Origin: Microbacterium endophyticum
GTDB taxonomy: Bacteria > Actinomycetota > Actinomycetes > Actinomycetales > Microbacteriaceae
Length of the DNA: 64,000 bases
NCBI RefSeq assembly: GCF_011047135.1
Contig: NZ_CP049255.1
Location: 1,736,001-1,800,000 of the forward strand
Direction of reading: 5' to 3'
Of the stretch, positions 1 through 8,215 are shown one piece after another. Position numbers and translations under genes: made by a program. Within the stretch, counting starts at the first letter, position 1; each line of letters opens with the position of its first letter. The notes under the pieces were generated by a model. That model had not been told where the DNA came from, searched no databases, and saw nothing but the letters and a program-made list of their open reading frames with translations.

Positions 1-246
1 CGTCGTGAGTGGCACAAACACTTTGCGTGAGTAGGTGATGATGCCGGGGCGTCCGACGTTTCGCAGTCCCGTGTCACGTAGCGCGCCCGCGAGCGCCAAC
101 AGCTCGTCAAACTCAGCGCCCGTGGCGCCGAGGAGAGCTTCAGTTTCGTCAGCGTTCAACTGTCGACCGGCCGACGCTGCCGCCAGCACTGCTCGCGCGG
201 CGCCCGGCTCACCCGTGGGGGCGTGTGCGGGTTCGAGCAGTGTCAT
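1..246 (-). CDS. fbiC: FO synthase FbiC, N-terminal fragment (cut by window edge)
   Basis: Only the first 82 codons are in the window; the gene continues past base 1. FbiC is a two-domain radical SAM enzyme that makes the deazaflavin FO, the chromophore of coenzyme F420, from tyrosine and a pyrimidine precursor. The recognisable part is the segment around residues 65-82, with GRPGIITYSRKVFVPL, which in the family precedes the first CxxxCxxC iron-sulfur motif (outside the window here). The ATG at 246 is preceded by an AGAGGG-like site. It lies 21 nt downstream of ald on the same strand, so it may be co-transcribed. The call rests on this N-terminal signature; a single-domain CofG-type protein cannot be excluded without the rest. 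Confidence 0.8.
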   Translation of the reverse strand, partial: MTLLEPAHAPTGEPGAARAVLAAASAGRQLNADETEALLGATGAEFDELLALAGALRDTGLRNVGRPGIITYSRKVFVPLTT

Positions 247-267
247 CCCTCTAGTCTTGCACCGAGG

Positions 268-1383
268 TCACACCGGGAGCTCGGTCAGCGCCACAAACTG
301 CGTGCCGAGAGCCGCCGCGACGGGTGCATTCGTCACAAAACCGGCGTGCGTGTTGAGTCCCGCGGCAAGTGCCGGATCAGTGTGGGTGGCGTCACGCCAT
401 CCCTTATCGGCGAGGGCAATCACGTAGGGGAGCGTGGCGTTGGTCAGAGCGCGGGTGGCGGTTTCTGGAACCGCGCCCGGCATATTCGCGACGCAGTAAT
501 ACTGCGAGCCGTGCACGGCAAAGGTCGGATCGGAGTAGGTCGTCGGTGCGGAGCCTTCGAAGCATCCGCCCTGGTCGATCGCGATATCGACGAGTACCGA
601 TCCTTCGGGCATCGTCGCCACCATGTCGGTTGTGACGAGCCTCGGAGCGGTCGCGCCCGGCACGAGCACGGCGCCGATGACGAGATCCGCGTCACTGACC
701 TGAGCGGCAATCTCCAACGGAGACGACACCCGAGTGCGAAGGGCCGGACCAAACTCTGCCTGCAGCTCGCGCAAACGCGGCAACGAAAGGTCGAGCACGG
801 TGACGTCGGCACCCATGCCCACAGCATTCCGGATCGCGTGTTCCCCCGCGACACCACCGCCGAGGACAACCACTTTCGCGGCGCGTGCGCCCGCAATACC
901 GCCGAGGAGCGTGCCGCGCCCACCCATGGGGCTCATCAAGTGGTGGGCGCCGGCGAGAACAGCAAGGCGTCCAGCTATCTCGCTCATGGGCGCCAAGAGA
1001 GGGAGCTTGCGGTCGGCGGTTTGCACCGTTTCGTATGCGATCGCTGTCGTGCCGGCCTGCAGCAGCGCGTTCGCGCACTCAACGGATGCCGCGAGGTGCA
1101 GATACGTGAACAGCACCTGGTCCGCGCGCATGCGGGCAAATTCCGGCGCGATGGGCTCTTTTACCTTCAGAAGCAGGTCGCCGTGTGCCCATACTTCGTC
1201 GGCCGATGCGGTGACCTGCGCCCCGGCGGCAAGATAGGCCTCATCGGACAAGCGGGCGCCGGCGCCCGCGCCCTTCTCTATGAGAACGTCGTGCCCGCGT
1301 CGAACGAGAGTGTCGACACCTTCGGGGGTGATCGCGACACGTCGCTCACTGTTCTTAAGTTCTGTCGGGATGCCGATTTTCAT
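268..1383 (-). CDS. ald: Alanine dehydrogenase
   Basis: NAD-dependent reversible deamination of L-alanine to pyruvate, cytoplasmic. The 371-residue product matches the family length and begins MKIGIPTELKNSERRVAITP. The expected catalytic residues are present: Lys75 (KVKEP), His96 (YLHLA) and Asp270 (DIAIDQGG). The NAD-binding loop VLGGGVAG lies at about residues 173-180. I chose the ATG at 1383 because a GAAAGG ribosome site sits 8 nt upstream; a longer frame reaching 1488 would run through the regulatory region. It is divergent from an Lrp-type regulator, the usual arrangement of ald and its activator. CGAAACA/TGTTTCG motifs in the gap are the likely control sites. Confidence 0.96.
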   Translation of the reverse strand: MKIGIPTELKNSERRVAITPEGVDTLVRRGHDVLIEKGAGAGARLSDEAYLAAGAQVTASADEVWAHGDLLLKVKEPIAPEFARMRADQVLFTYLHLAASVECANALLQAGTTAIAYETVQTADRKLPLLAPMSEIAGRLAVLAGAHHLMSPMGGRGTLLGGIAGARAAKVVVLGGGVAGEHAIRNAVGMGADVTVLDLSLPRLRELQAEFGPALRTRVSSPLEIAAQVSDADLVIGAVLVPGATAPRLVTTDMVATMPEGSVLVDIAIDQGGCFEGSAPTTYSDPTFAVHGSQYYCVANMPGAVPETATRALTNATLPYVIALADKGWRDATHTDPALAAGLNTHAGFVTNAPVAAALGTQFVALTELPV

Positions 1384-1420
1384 GTCGAACCTTTCTCGCT
1401 CTGTTACCGCGATATTGCCT

Positions 1421-1460
1421 CGAAACACGTGTCGCGCATGTTTCGCCCGAAGATGTTTCG
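1421..1460. promoter_or_regulatory. Candidate Lrp/AldR binding sites in the ald divergent promoter region
   Basis: CGAAACA at 1421-1427 and TGTTTCG at 1439-1445 form a 7-bp inverted repeat with an 11-bp spacer. A further TGTTTCG follows at 1454-1460. All three lie in the 129-bp gap between ald and the divergent regulator gene, where an Lrp-type protein would be expected to bind several phased sites. Assignment to the neighbouring regulator is inference from position. Confidence 0.5.
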
Positions 1461-1512
1461 ACGTTGTGGCCATTATCGTAGAGTTCATTCGAGAACAACA
1501 GGGGGATGCGAC

Positions 1513-2004
1513 ATGGCGACGAAAGAACCTCGCAGTGAAGCTGCGCTCGATGAGACCGACCGTGCCGTGCTCGCCGCGGTGCAGTCATCTGCGCGGTCGA
1601 CGAACCGTGAAATCGCGGCGCGTGCCGGCGTTGCTGAATCAACCGCGCATGTTCGACTTCGCGGCCTCGAGCGTCGCGGCGTCGTCGCGGGCTACGAAGC
1701 TGTGATCTCGCAACACGAACTCGGGCAGACGCTTCAGGCGCTCGTGGGCGTGACGCTTCGGCCAGGAGCGCGCCAAGCGAATATCGCGCGGTTCTCAGAA
1801 GACACCGGGAGGCTCCCCGAAGTCACACAAATGTTCTTCGTCGGCGGCGTCGATGATTTCATCGTGCATGTCGCGGTCGAAGACTCATCTGCGCTCCGCA
1901 GATTTGTCGTGGAGCACCTCTCTGGACATGACAGTGTTGCGTCAACTCGCACAAGCGTGATCTTTGAATACACCCGCAATCAGGTCGCGGCGTCGTTCCA
2001 TTGA
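1513..2004 (+). CDS. Lrp/AsnC-family transcriptional regulator, probable AldR
   Basis: A 163-residue protein with the typical Lrp/AsnC layout. An N-terminal winged helix-turn-helix occupies about residues 10-60 (LDETDRAVLAAVQ, then NREIAARAGVAESTAHVRLRGLERRG). A C-terminal ligand-binding (RAM/ACT-like) half contains VTQMFFVGGVDDFIVHV. The start at 1513 follows AGGGGG. Its divergence from alanine dehydrogenase matches the known pairing in actinobacteria in which the regulator senses alanine and activates ald. The gene 2020-2436 starts 15 nt after it and may be co-transcribed. The family is certain; the specific target is inferred from position. Confidence 0.9.
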   Translation: MATKEPRSEAALDETDRAVLAAVQSSARSTNREIAARAGVAESTAHVRLRGLERRGVVAGYEAVISQHELGQTLQALVGVTLRPGARQANIARFSEDTGRLPEVTQMFFVGGVDDFIVHVAVEDSSALRRFVVEHLSGHDSVASTRTSVIFEYTRNQVAASFH

Positions 2005-2019
2005 CGGCAGGATAGAGAC

Positions 2020-2436
2020 ATGGTCACTCTCATGCTCGACTCCGCACACCTCGAAGTCGTGCTGTCGATCACTGAAAAGGGTCTTGCATTCCGAAAGCGG
2101 AATGTGATGATCGATCGCTCCCAGATCGTGCGTGTGCAACTGACGGATGACGCGTGGACGTGGTTGCGGGGCGTCCCCGACCCTGGCACTTATCTGCCGG
2201 TGGCAATTGCGGCTGGCTCATGGAAGTCGGCGGGTGGGCGAGATTTCGTCAGCATCCGCCGCCGGAAGCCGAGTGTCGTGATTGACCTCGAGGGTTCCGA
2301 TGATTTTCAGCGGCTCATCCTGACGACGAGTCACGGCGTAGCTCTCGTTCAGGCGCTGCGATTGGAAACCGGCTCAGAGCCGATCGATGTCGTTGATCTC
2401 GCCACTGAAGACAAGAAGCGCAAACGCTCCTCGTAA
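2020..2436 (+). CDS. Conserved hypothetical protein, 138 aa
   Basis: No function recognised. The product has no obvious signal peptide or membrane segment. It opens with alternating hydrophobic residues (LEVVLSITEKGLAFRKRN) and ends in a basic tail (DKKRKRSS). The middle part reads as beta-rich (VSIRRRKPSVVIDLEG, then LILTTSHGVALVQAL), reminiscent of small bacterial PH-like or PilZ-like folds, but this is only an impression. The ATG follows AGGATAG. It is placed 15 nt after the Lrp gene and ends 9 nt from the convergent ABC permease, so it is probably the second gene of a regulator operon. Confidence 0.6.
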   Translation: MVTLMLDSAHLEVVLSITEKGLAFRKRNVMIDRSQIVRVQLTDDAWTWLRGVPDPGTYLPVAIAAGSWKSAGGRDFVSIRRRKPSVVIDLEGSDDFQRLILTTSHGVALVQALRLETGSEPIDVVDLATEDKKRKRSS

Positions 2437-2445
2437 TCGCGGGTC

Positions 2446-3264
2446 TCAGTCGACGTCGCGACGCCAGCTGAAGATATGGCCCGCCAGAACGAAGACGGCG
2501 GCGTAGACGAGCAGCGCGACGCCACCCTGCCACCAGGACAGCGCATCGGCGCTTCCGGTCGTCGTGAACGAGAACACGCTTGCTCCCACGAGACTGTCGC
2601 TTGCGGCACCCGGCAAGAACCGCGTCACGCTGTCGAGGCCGTCGACGAACCCGGCCGCGACGCGCGCGATCGGCTCGACGAGTTGAGTGAAGGCGAGCAC
2701 GATCACAATCGCTGCGACCTGGTTGCGAACAAGCGCTCCGATGCCGATTCCGATGAGGACCCAGAGCACGAACGCTGCAACGGTGCGGGCGAACAGCGCC
2801 CAGGTGTCGAGTGAGCCGAGTTCGGTGGCGAGACCAAATCCGCCGAGCACGCCGGCGGCGGGACCCACAGTTGCGACGAGCGCAATGATCCCGAAGAGCG
2901 CGCCGACGATGACCCCACTGGCAAGTTTTGCCAGAAGTACCGTGCCGCGTGCCGGGGTGGCGAGGAAAGTAGGCGTCAGCGTCTTATGGCGGAACTCGAC
3001 CGTCACGATAAGCGTTCCGATGAGGAGCGGGAACACATACCCCACCGAGGTCGCCAGGCTGTAGAGCAGCGGGGCGAGGTCCTCCGTGGATGCCGCGAGT
3101 CCGGTGGTGTTCCCAGCAGATCCGCTCGCCGAGAATGCAAGAGCGAACGCGAGGCCAGCCGAGGTGAAACCTACATATGCGACGAGGACGATTGCGAGAA
3201 TCCACCAACCTGAGGTCGTGAACTGCTTCGTAAGCTCTGAGCGGGTAGCGCGTGCGAAGCTCAT
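2446..3264 (-). CDS. ABC-2 type transporter permease
   Basis: A 272-residue membrane protein with about six hydrophobic segments: WWILAIVLVAYVGFT near the N-terminus, then FPLLIGTLIVTVEFRHKT, the VIVGALFGIIALVATVGP region, VLWVLIGIGIGALVRN, AIVIVLAF and the C-terminal GVALLVYAAVFVLAG. The EFRHKT segment between helices 2 and 3 is typical of ABC-2 permeases of the CcmB/NatB/BcrB kind. It overlaps the ATPase gene by 4 nt (ATGA), so the two are translationally coupled and make one exporter. Substrate unknown; such pairs often move lipids, peptides or drugs. Confidence 0.85.
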   Translation of the reverse strand: MSFARATRSELTKQFTTSGWWILAIVLVAYVGFTSAGLAFALAFSASGSAGNTTGLAASTEDLAPLLYSLATSVGYVFPLLIGTLIVTVEFRHKTLTPTFLATPARGTVLLAKLASGVIVGALFGIIALVATVGPAAGVLGGFGLATELGSLDTWALFARTVAAFVLWVLIGIGIGALVRNQVAAIVIVLAFTQLVEPIARVAAGFVDGLDSVTRFLPGAASDSLVGASVFSFTTTGSADALSWWQGGVALLVYAAVFVLAGHIFSWRRDVD

Positions 3265-4244
3265 CGCTTTTCACCTTCCTCGGTGTCGGGGGCTTCGTCG
3301 GGCGCAAGTGCCACCTCTGGGCTGAGAGCATCCTGCCCGGAAGGGTGCACACGCACGCCGCTGACGAGATCAAGGAATACTTCTTCGAGAGCGGGACCGC
3401 GGCGTTGTAGCGACGAGAGCGCAATTCCCGCGCGCGCGGCGACAGCGCCGACCGAAGCTGCGTCTGAGTCGTGCACGATAAATCCGGTGCGAAGCACCTC
3501 GGTTGGCATGTTTTCGCGTGCGAGAGCATCGGCAAGCCCGGCGCGATCCGGCGAATCTACGATTGTCGCGTATTCGGAAGGATCAACCAGGTCGTCGAGG
3601 GTGCCCTGGTAAACGAGCTTTCCGCGCGAAATCACGAGAAGGGCATCCGCTGTCTGCTGAATTTCGGCGAGCAGGTGCGACGACATCAGCACCGTGCGTC
3701 CTTCGCGTGCGAGTTGACGCAAAAATCCGCGCATCCACTTGATGCCTTCCGGGTCGAGCCCGTTGGAAGGTTCGTCGAGGATCAGGACTCCCGGGTCGCC
3801 AAGTAGCGCAACGGCGAGGCCGAGCCGCTGGCGCATGCCGAGCGAGAAGCCGCCGACGCGACGCCCAGCAGCTTCCGTGAGACCCACGAGAGCCAACGTC
3901 TCATCAACGCGCGTGAGTGGAATTCCCGCGGCTCGCGCGTAGACCTTCAGATGGTTGGCCGCGGACCGACCGGGGTGGAAGCTCGATGCCTCAAGAACCG
4001 CGCCGACCGTCTGCAACGGGTTCTTTATGTCTTTATAGTCCTGCCCACCAATGCGTGCGCTGCCTGACGTTGCAGCCACAAGTCCGAGGAGCACTCGAAG
4101 GGTTGTCGTCTTGCCGGCGCCGTTCGGCCCCAGAAAACCTGTGACGACTCCGGGCTCGATACGCGCCTGAAAATTGTCTACGGCAGTGATGCCGCCAAAT
4201 CGTTTGGTGACGCCGGAAAATTCCAGCAGCTGTCCGTCAGTCAT
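3261..4244 (-). CDS. ABC transporter ATP-binding protein
   Basis: A 327-residue ATPase partner of the downstream permease. Visible motifs are Walker A GPNGAGKTT near residue 40, the signature LGMRQRLGLA preceded by GGFS, and Walker B VLILDEPSNGLDPEG. The C-terminal ~90 residues (LEEVFLDLV followed by an acidic tail) resemble the regulatory extension of exporter ATPases of the CcmA/BcrA group. The ATG at 4244 follows GAGAGG by 7 nt; upstream in-frame sequence shows no homology and was excluded. It is divergent from the CoA hydrolase gene at 4347. Confidence 0.93.
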   Translation of the reverse strand: MTDGQLLEFSGVTKRFGGITAVDNFQARIEPGVVTGFLGPNGAGKTTTLRVLLGLVAATSGSARIGGQDYKDIKNPLQTVGAVLEASSFHPGRSAANHLKVYARAAGIPLTRVDETLALVGLTEAAGRRVGGFSLGMRQRLGLAVALLGDPGVLILDEPSNGLDPEGIKWMRGFLRQLAREGRTVLMSSHLLAEIQQTADALLVISRGKLVYQGTLDDLVDPSEYATIVDSPDRAGLADALARENMPTEVLRTGFIVHDSDAASVGAVAARAGIALSSLQRRGPALEEVFLDLVSGVRVHPSGQDALSPEVALAPDEAPDTEEGEKR

Positions 4245-4346
4245 CCGGAACCTCTCGTCGACGCGGGCAATCCTCCCTATCTTCGCGGAAAACCCGCGCC
4301 AGAGCGACTTGATGACGAACAAGGCCGACGCGGTAGCCTTGCGCAC

Positions 4347-5420
4347 GTGAGCACAGCAGTTTCGGAATTGTCTAGTGACCATGTGCGAGTGCACGTGGAA
4401 GATGGTCTCGGGCGGCTCACTCTCGACCGTCCGCGTGCACTCAATGCTCTCGATCTCGATATGGTGCGAACTCTGGATCGCGCGCTCCGCACCTGGGAGC
4501 ACGCCCATGACGTCGACATCGTTCTGATTGACAGCACCAGCGATCGCGGCCTCTGTGCCGGTGGTGATGTGCGTGGACTCCGCGAGCAGATCATGGCGGG
4601 TTTTCCCGAGAATGCTGGCCTCTTCTTTCGCGCCGAATACGCGCTGAATTCTCTGATTTCGCGCTACCCGAAGCCTGTCGTCGTCTTCGCCGACGGCATC
4701 ACTATGGGAGGCGGGATCGGCATCGCGGGGCACGCCTCGGTACGTATTGTGACGCCGCGTTCGCAGCTCGCGATGCCAGAGACACGCATCGGACTCACCC
4801 CCGATGTCGGGGGGTCCTGGTTGTTGGCGCGGGCTCCCGGCAGGCTGGGAGAGTATCTCGCCCTCACCGGGGCAACGATGGATGCTGCTGACGCGATTGC
4901 CGCAGGCTTCGCGGACCATCTTCTTCCGGTGTCGAATCTGTCGGCGCTCCACGAGGCTCTGCGAACCCGTGCCGACCCGGCGAACCCGACCGAGCTCACG
5001 CTTTTATTCGACGACACTCCGGGACCATCAGCGCTGGTTGCGCGTCGAACGTGGATCGATGATGCGTTCGCGGCCGAGACAGTGCCCGACATCATCGAAC
5101 GGTTGCTGGAACGCAGCGAGCCCGAGGCATCCGAAACCGCGGCGCTGTTGACTACGCTCTCGCCGATGGCGCTTACTGTCACGCTCGAAGCGGTGCGGCG
5201 CGCTCGCGAATTGCCCACTCTGCGCTCCGCGCTCGAGCAGGAGTACGCACTGGTCTCGTGGTTCGTCGCAACTCAACCCGACCTGGCAGAGGGGATACGC
5301 GCGCAGCTTGTCGACAAAGATCGTGCGCCTCGGTGGAATCCGCCGACGCTCGCCGATGTGCCGACGGATGCCGTCGCTTCGGCGTTCGCGTTCGTCCCCG
5401 ACGTTCCCCTCTGGTCGTAA
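4347..5420 (+). CDS. Enoyl-CoA hydratase/isomerase family, probable 3-hydroxyisobutyryl-CoA hydrolase
   Basis: A 357-residue crotonase-fold protein. At this length, with the long C-terminal part, it resembles 3-hydroxyisobutyryl-CoA hydrolase of valine breakdown more than a 260-residue hydratase. Motifs: [15 protein letters not shown] at the start of the fold, the oxyanion-hole segment LCAGGDVRGLREQ, GITMGGGIGIAGHAS, and MPETRIGLTPDVGGSW carrying the glutamate and aspartate expected in the hydrolase. The start is GTG at 4347. The next gene begins 2 nt after its stop. Substrate is by family resemblance only. Confidence 0.82.
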   Translation: MSTAVSELSSDHVRVHVEDGLGRLTLDRPRALNALDLDMVRTLDRALRTWEHAHDVDIVLIDSTSDRGLCAGGDVRGLREQIMAGFPENAGLFFRAEYALNSLISRYPKPVVVFADGITMGGGIGIAGHASVRIVTPRSQLAMPETRIGLTPDVGGSWLLARAPGRLGEYLALTGATMDAADAIAAGFADHLLPVSNLSALHEALRTRADPANPTELTLLFDDTPGPSALVARRTWIDDAFAAETVPDIIERLLERSEPEASETAALLTTLSPMALTVTLEAVRRARELPTLRSALEQEYALVSWFVATQPDLAEGIRAQLVDKDRAPRWNPPTLADVPTDAVASAFAFVPDVPLWS

Positions 5421-5422
5421 AA

Positions 5423-6265
5423 ATGCCCACGCCCCGGACGATGCAGCGCCGCGCGCGACGCACTCAACGTCGCTATTCGATCGGTATCGCACTCGACTGG
5501 TTTTTCTTCGTTTTCGCTGGACTCGCGGCAGTGTGGTTGGCCTACCTGAGTTTCACTCAGACCTTTGAATTCGGCTGGTGGGGGATCCTCGTAGGCATCG
5601 TCTTCTGGGTGCTCCTTGCGTACCTCGTGCTGCCTCGCCTGCATCGCATCCTGACGACTATTTATGTTCCCGACTACTTCATCGGGCGCACACGCACGTC
5701 TGATGGGTTGCTGGGCGATCCCGTGAATCTCGCGCTCATGGGTGATAGCGCGCAGATCGAGCACGCCCTCCATGCGGCCGGTTGGACTAAAGCCGACCCT
5801 GTGACCCTGTCTTCGTCATGGCGCATCATCACCTCGACGCTTCGGCGCCGCAGTTATAACGAAGCGCCCGTCAGCCCGCTTTTCCTGTTCGGTCGGCAGC
5901 AGGACTTCGCCTATCAGCAGGAGGTTGCGGGTAACCCTGCGCAGCGCCACCACGTGAGATTTTGGCGCTGCCCGGAAGGGTGGTTGCTGCCCGGTGGTCG
6001 CCGCGTCGACTGGCTGGCGGCCGGCACATTCGACACCGCTGTCGGTCTTTCGCTTTTCACCCTGCAGGTGACGCATCGGATCGATGCGAATACTGACATA
6101 GAGCGCGACCACATCGTGCAGACGCTTACCGAGGCTGAACCAGCGGTGACCGTCGACGTCATCCAGGACTTCTCCACGGGATACCACGCGCGAAACGGCG
6201 GGGGAGATTCGATTCGTACCGACGGAAACCTTCTCATTCTCAACGCGAGCAGGGTGGCAACGTGA
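5423..6265 (+). CDS. LssY C-terminal-domain-like membrane protein
   Basis: A 280-residue protein with a basic N-terminus and two hydrophobic segments (about residues 22-45 and 50-75: IALDWFFFVFAGLAAVWLAYL and WWGILVGIVFWVLLAYLVLP). A soluble domain follows, with GDSAQIEHALHAAGWTKAD, SPLFLFGRQQDFAYQQ, HHVRFWRCPEGW and DTAVGLSLFTLQVTHRID. These last elements match the LssY_C domain, whose biochemical role is unknown. The ATG lies 2 nt after the previous stop and the gene overlaps the next one by 4 nt (GTGA), so it belongs to an operon starting at 4347. Confidence 0.75.
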   Translation: MPTPRTMQRRARRTQRRYSIGIALDWFFFVFAGLAAVWLAYLSFTQTFEFGWWGILVGIVFWVLLAYLVLPRLHRILTTIYVPDYFIGRTRTSDGLLGDPVNLALMGDSAQIEHALHAAGWTKADPVTLSSSWRIITSTLRRRSYNEAPVSPLFLFGRQQDFAYQQEVAGNPAQRHHVRFWRCPEGWLLPGGRRVDWLAAGTFDTAVGLSLFTLQVTHRIDANTDIERDHIVQTLTEAEPAVTVDVIQDFSTGYHARNGGGDSIRTDGNLLILNASRVAT

Positions 6266-6798
6266 GCACGCCCGAAGAACTTCCCCGAAAGCGCGCTGCG
6301 TTCGAGTCTCCCGCCGACCTCGCGCGTCCGCTCGCGCGTGACCCCGAGATGCGTCGCCCCATCAGCACCGTCGCGGGCTCGGTGCTGGTGCTGCTGCGCG
6401 CCGCAACCGGCATATTGATCCTCGCCGTTCTTGCGTTCGACTGGCCCGAAATCATCGATGGCTCAGACGTCACGTTCGAGGGCGTTTCGTTGACGGGAGC
6501 TGAGCTCTCGTTCGCGGTGGGTGTCGTGCTCTTCGGCGGCGGTCTCATCTTCGTCGCCGAAGCAATGCTCGGCTTCATGATCTTGCGGGGGTGGAACGGG
6601 CCACGCGTCATCGTGCTTGTGTTCTCGGTCGCGTCGATTTCTACCTCGTTCGCAGGCTGGTGGTTCAACGGACAAGAGATAGCCGTCACCGGAACCCTTC
6701 CGTCGGTGGCTCTCGACATCCTGATTCTGCTTGCACTGTCGAGTAGAAGCTCCGCAGCGTTCGCCAGGCGCAACGAGAAGCGGCCAGACACCACATAG
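6262..6798 (+). CDS. Small integral membrane protein, unknown function
   Basis: A 178-residue protein with a charged N-terminal tail of about 30 residues and four hydrophobic segments: VAGSVLVLLRAATGILILAV, LSFAVGVVLFGGGLIFV, RVIVLVFSVASISTSFAGWW and LPSVALDILILLALSS. A loop between segments 1 and 2 carries acidic residues. No enzyme motif is visible. GTG start with a 4-nt overlap with the LssY-like gene, so the two are probably made together. Confidence 0.7.
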   Translation: MSTPEELPRKRAAFESPADLARPLARDPEMRRPISTVAGSVLVLLRAATGILILAVLAFDWPEIIDGSDVTFEGVSLTGAELSFAVGVVLFGGGLIFVAEAMLGFMILRGWNGPRVIVLVFSVASISTSFAGWWFNGQEIAVTGTLPSVALDILILLALSSRSSAAFARRNEKRPDTT

Positions 6799-6869
6799 TC
6801 TGCGCGTGCAGCCGGTGCGTACCTGAGCGAGATAGCCTGGATGACGCTGTGTGAACGAGGGGAGACGGT

Positions 6870-7802
6870 GTGTTCGACAGTCCACTCTCGGCTTCGCCCT
6901 ATGACGTGCTCGGGGTCGCGACCGATATTTCCGAGGATGAGCTTCGTCGGGCATATCGCGCCAAGCTGCGCGAAACCCACCCCGACACGGGCGGCGACGC
7001 GGCCGTCTTCGTGCAGGTGCAGCGAGCGTGGGAACTCATCGGTACCCCCGAAGCGCGTGCTGCGTACGATCGGGGTCGCGGTGCACCAGCTACCGCGCCG
7101 GATGCCACTGCTACCTCCGGCTGGCGAGCACCCACAGCGCGACCCGACACCCGCCCACGCGCACGTTCTCATGGCCAGCCGGGTGGGTGGCGTCGCGAGC
7201 GCTACTTGACCCTCATGCGGGAATGGGCCGGCCGCGGCGTTGACCTTGAAGATCCCTACGATCCCCAGCTCGTCCGGTCGGCGCCGCTCGACGTGCGGCG
7301 CTTGCTCGCGGATGCGCTCGCCGAGGAAGCCTCGGCGCGAATCGTCGCCGATCTCGGCATGGGTTACACCGTGTGGCATGACGTGGCTGCCGCCGGCCGC
7401 GGATCAAACCCCGACGACAAGCTCGATCACGTTGTACTCGGGCCGAGCGGACTCTACGGAGTGTTATCTGAAGACTTCGGCGGCCCGGTGGGATTTCGCC
7501 GCGGCGAAATCACGGGGCCCCATATTCCTGGTGCTCCAATTACCGAGCTCCTCGGCCGCATGCGCGTCGTTGCGCGCGCGGCCCGGGTTCGGTTCAGCGG
7601 CGCGATTGTCGTGTTGCCCGATGAAGATGTGGCACAGGCAATCACAGAGCTTGGAAAGATCCGTGGGATGCCGGTTGTCGTTGTCGCTCGAAGCGCCCTC
7701 AGTACGGTGCTGAGGCGTGGTGTGAGCGGTGCTCGCGACATCGGTGGCAACGAGGTGTTCGATGTGCGGACCCGGCTCGATCAGACAGTGACGTACGTCT
7801 AA
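6870..7802 (+). CDS. J-domain protein with a degenerate NERD-like C-terminal domain
   Basis: A 310-residue protein. Residues about 8-70 form a J-domain (SPYDVLGVATDISEDELRRAYRAKLRETHPDTGG) with the HPD tripeptide needed to stimulate Hsp70 ATPase. A proline/arginine-rich linker of about 40 residues follows. The C-terminal part has EASARIVADLGMGYTVWHDV and DDKLDHVVLGPSGLYGVLSED, which resembles the core of the nuclease-related NERD domain (usually an aspartate then E-x-K). Here the E-x-K element reads LSED, so the nuclease site appears lost. GTG start at 6870. It is not next to dnaK or grpE. Confidence 0.75.
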   Translation: MFDSPLSASPYDVLGVATDISEDELRRAYRAKLRETHPDTGGDAAVFVQVQRAWELIGTPEARAAYDRGRGAPATAPDATATSGWRAPTARPDTRPRARSHGQPGGWRRERYLTLMREWAGRGVDLEDPYDPQLVRSAPLDVRRLLADALAEEASARIVADLGMGYTVWHDVAAAGRGSNPDDKLDHVVLGPSGLYGVLSEDFGGPVGFRRGEITGPHIPGAPITELLGRMRVVARAARVRFSGAIVVLPDEDVAQAITELGKIRGMPVVVVARSALSTVLRRGVSGARDIGGNEVFDVRTRLDQTVTYV

Positions 7803-7828
7803 GCCGAAGAACCTGGGAGGCTTGACTC

Positions 7829-8206
7829 GTGATCACTGATGCTGCCCGCGAGTTTCTCGCCGAATATCACCTCGCTACGCTTTCGACGCTGGGGCGAGGT
7901 AACCGAATCCACTCGGTTCCGGTAGGAGTCACGTACCGAGATGGCATCGTGCGGGTTATCGGATCCCGCGGCTCGCAGAAGTTCTTGAATGCGGAGCGGT
8001 CGGGGCGTGCGAGCGTCAACACTGTCGACGGTGGGCGATGGATCAGCTTCGAAGGTCCCGCTCGAGTGCTCGATGACCGCGACGAGGTCGCGTTGGCGGT
8101 TTCCCTTTACGCCGAGCGCTATCGGCAACCGCGAGAGAATCCGGAACGCGTCGTTTTGGAGATCACCGTGGAACGAGTTTTGGGCTCTGCGCAGTTCAAG
8201 GCGTGA
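7829..8206 (+). CDS. PPOX-class (F420/flavin-binding split-barrel) protein
   Basis: A 125-residue protein of the pyridoxamine-phosphate-oxidase-like split-barrel fold: FLAEYHLATLSTLGRGNRIHSVPVGVTYRDG, GSRGSQKFLNAERSGRASVNTVDGG and RWISFEGPARVLDDRDEV. In actinobacteria these small PPOX proteins commonly bind coenzyme F420 and reduce or sequester ligands. The presence of F420 biosynthesis genes at 1-246 and 32418-33173 makes that likely here. GTG start after GGGAGG. Convergent with the carboxypeptidase gene, with 9 nt between the stops. The substrate cannot be read from sequence. Confidence 0.85.
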   Translation: MITDAAREFLAEYHLATLSTLGRGNRIHSVPVGVTYRDGIVRVIGSRGSQKFLNAERSGRASVNTVDGGRWISFEGPARVLDDRDEVALAVSLYAERYRQPRENPERVVLEITVERVLGSAQFKA

Positions 8207-8215
8207 CGCGCTCGG

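Noticed and set aside
223-1512. Plus-strand open frame running for about 430 codons into the Lrp gene
   Set aside because: It is antisense to alanine dehydrogenase, shows no family resemblance, and the regulator has its own start with a ribosome site at 1513.
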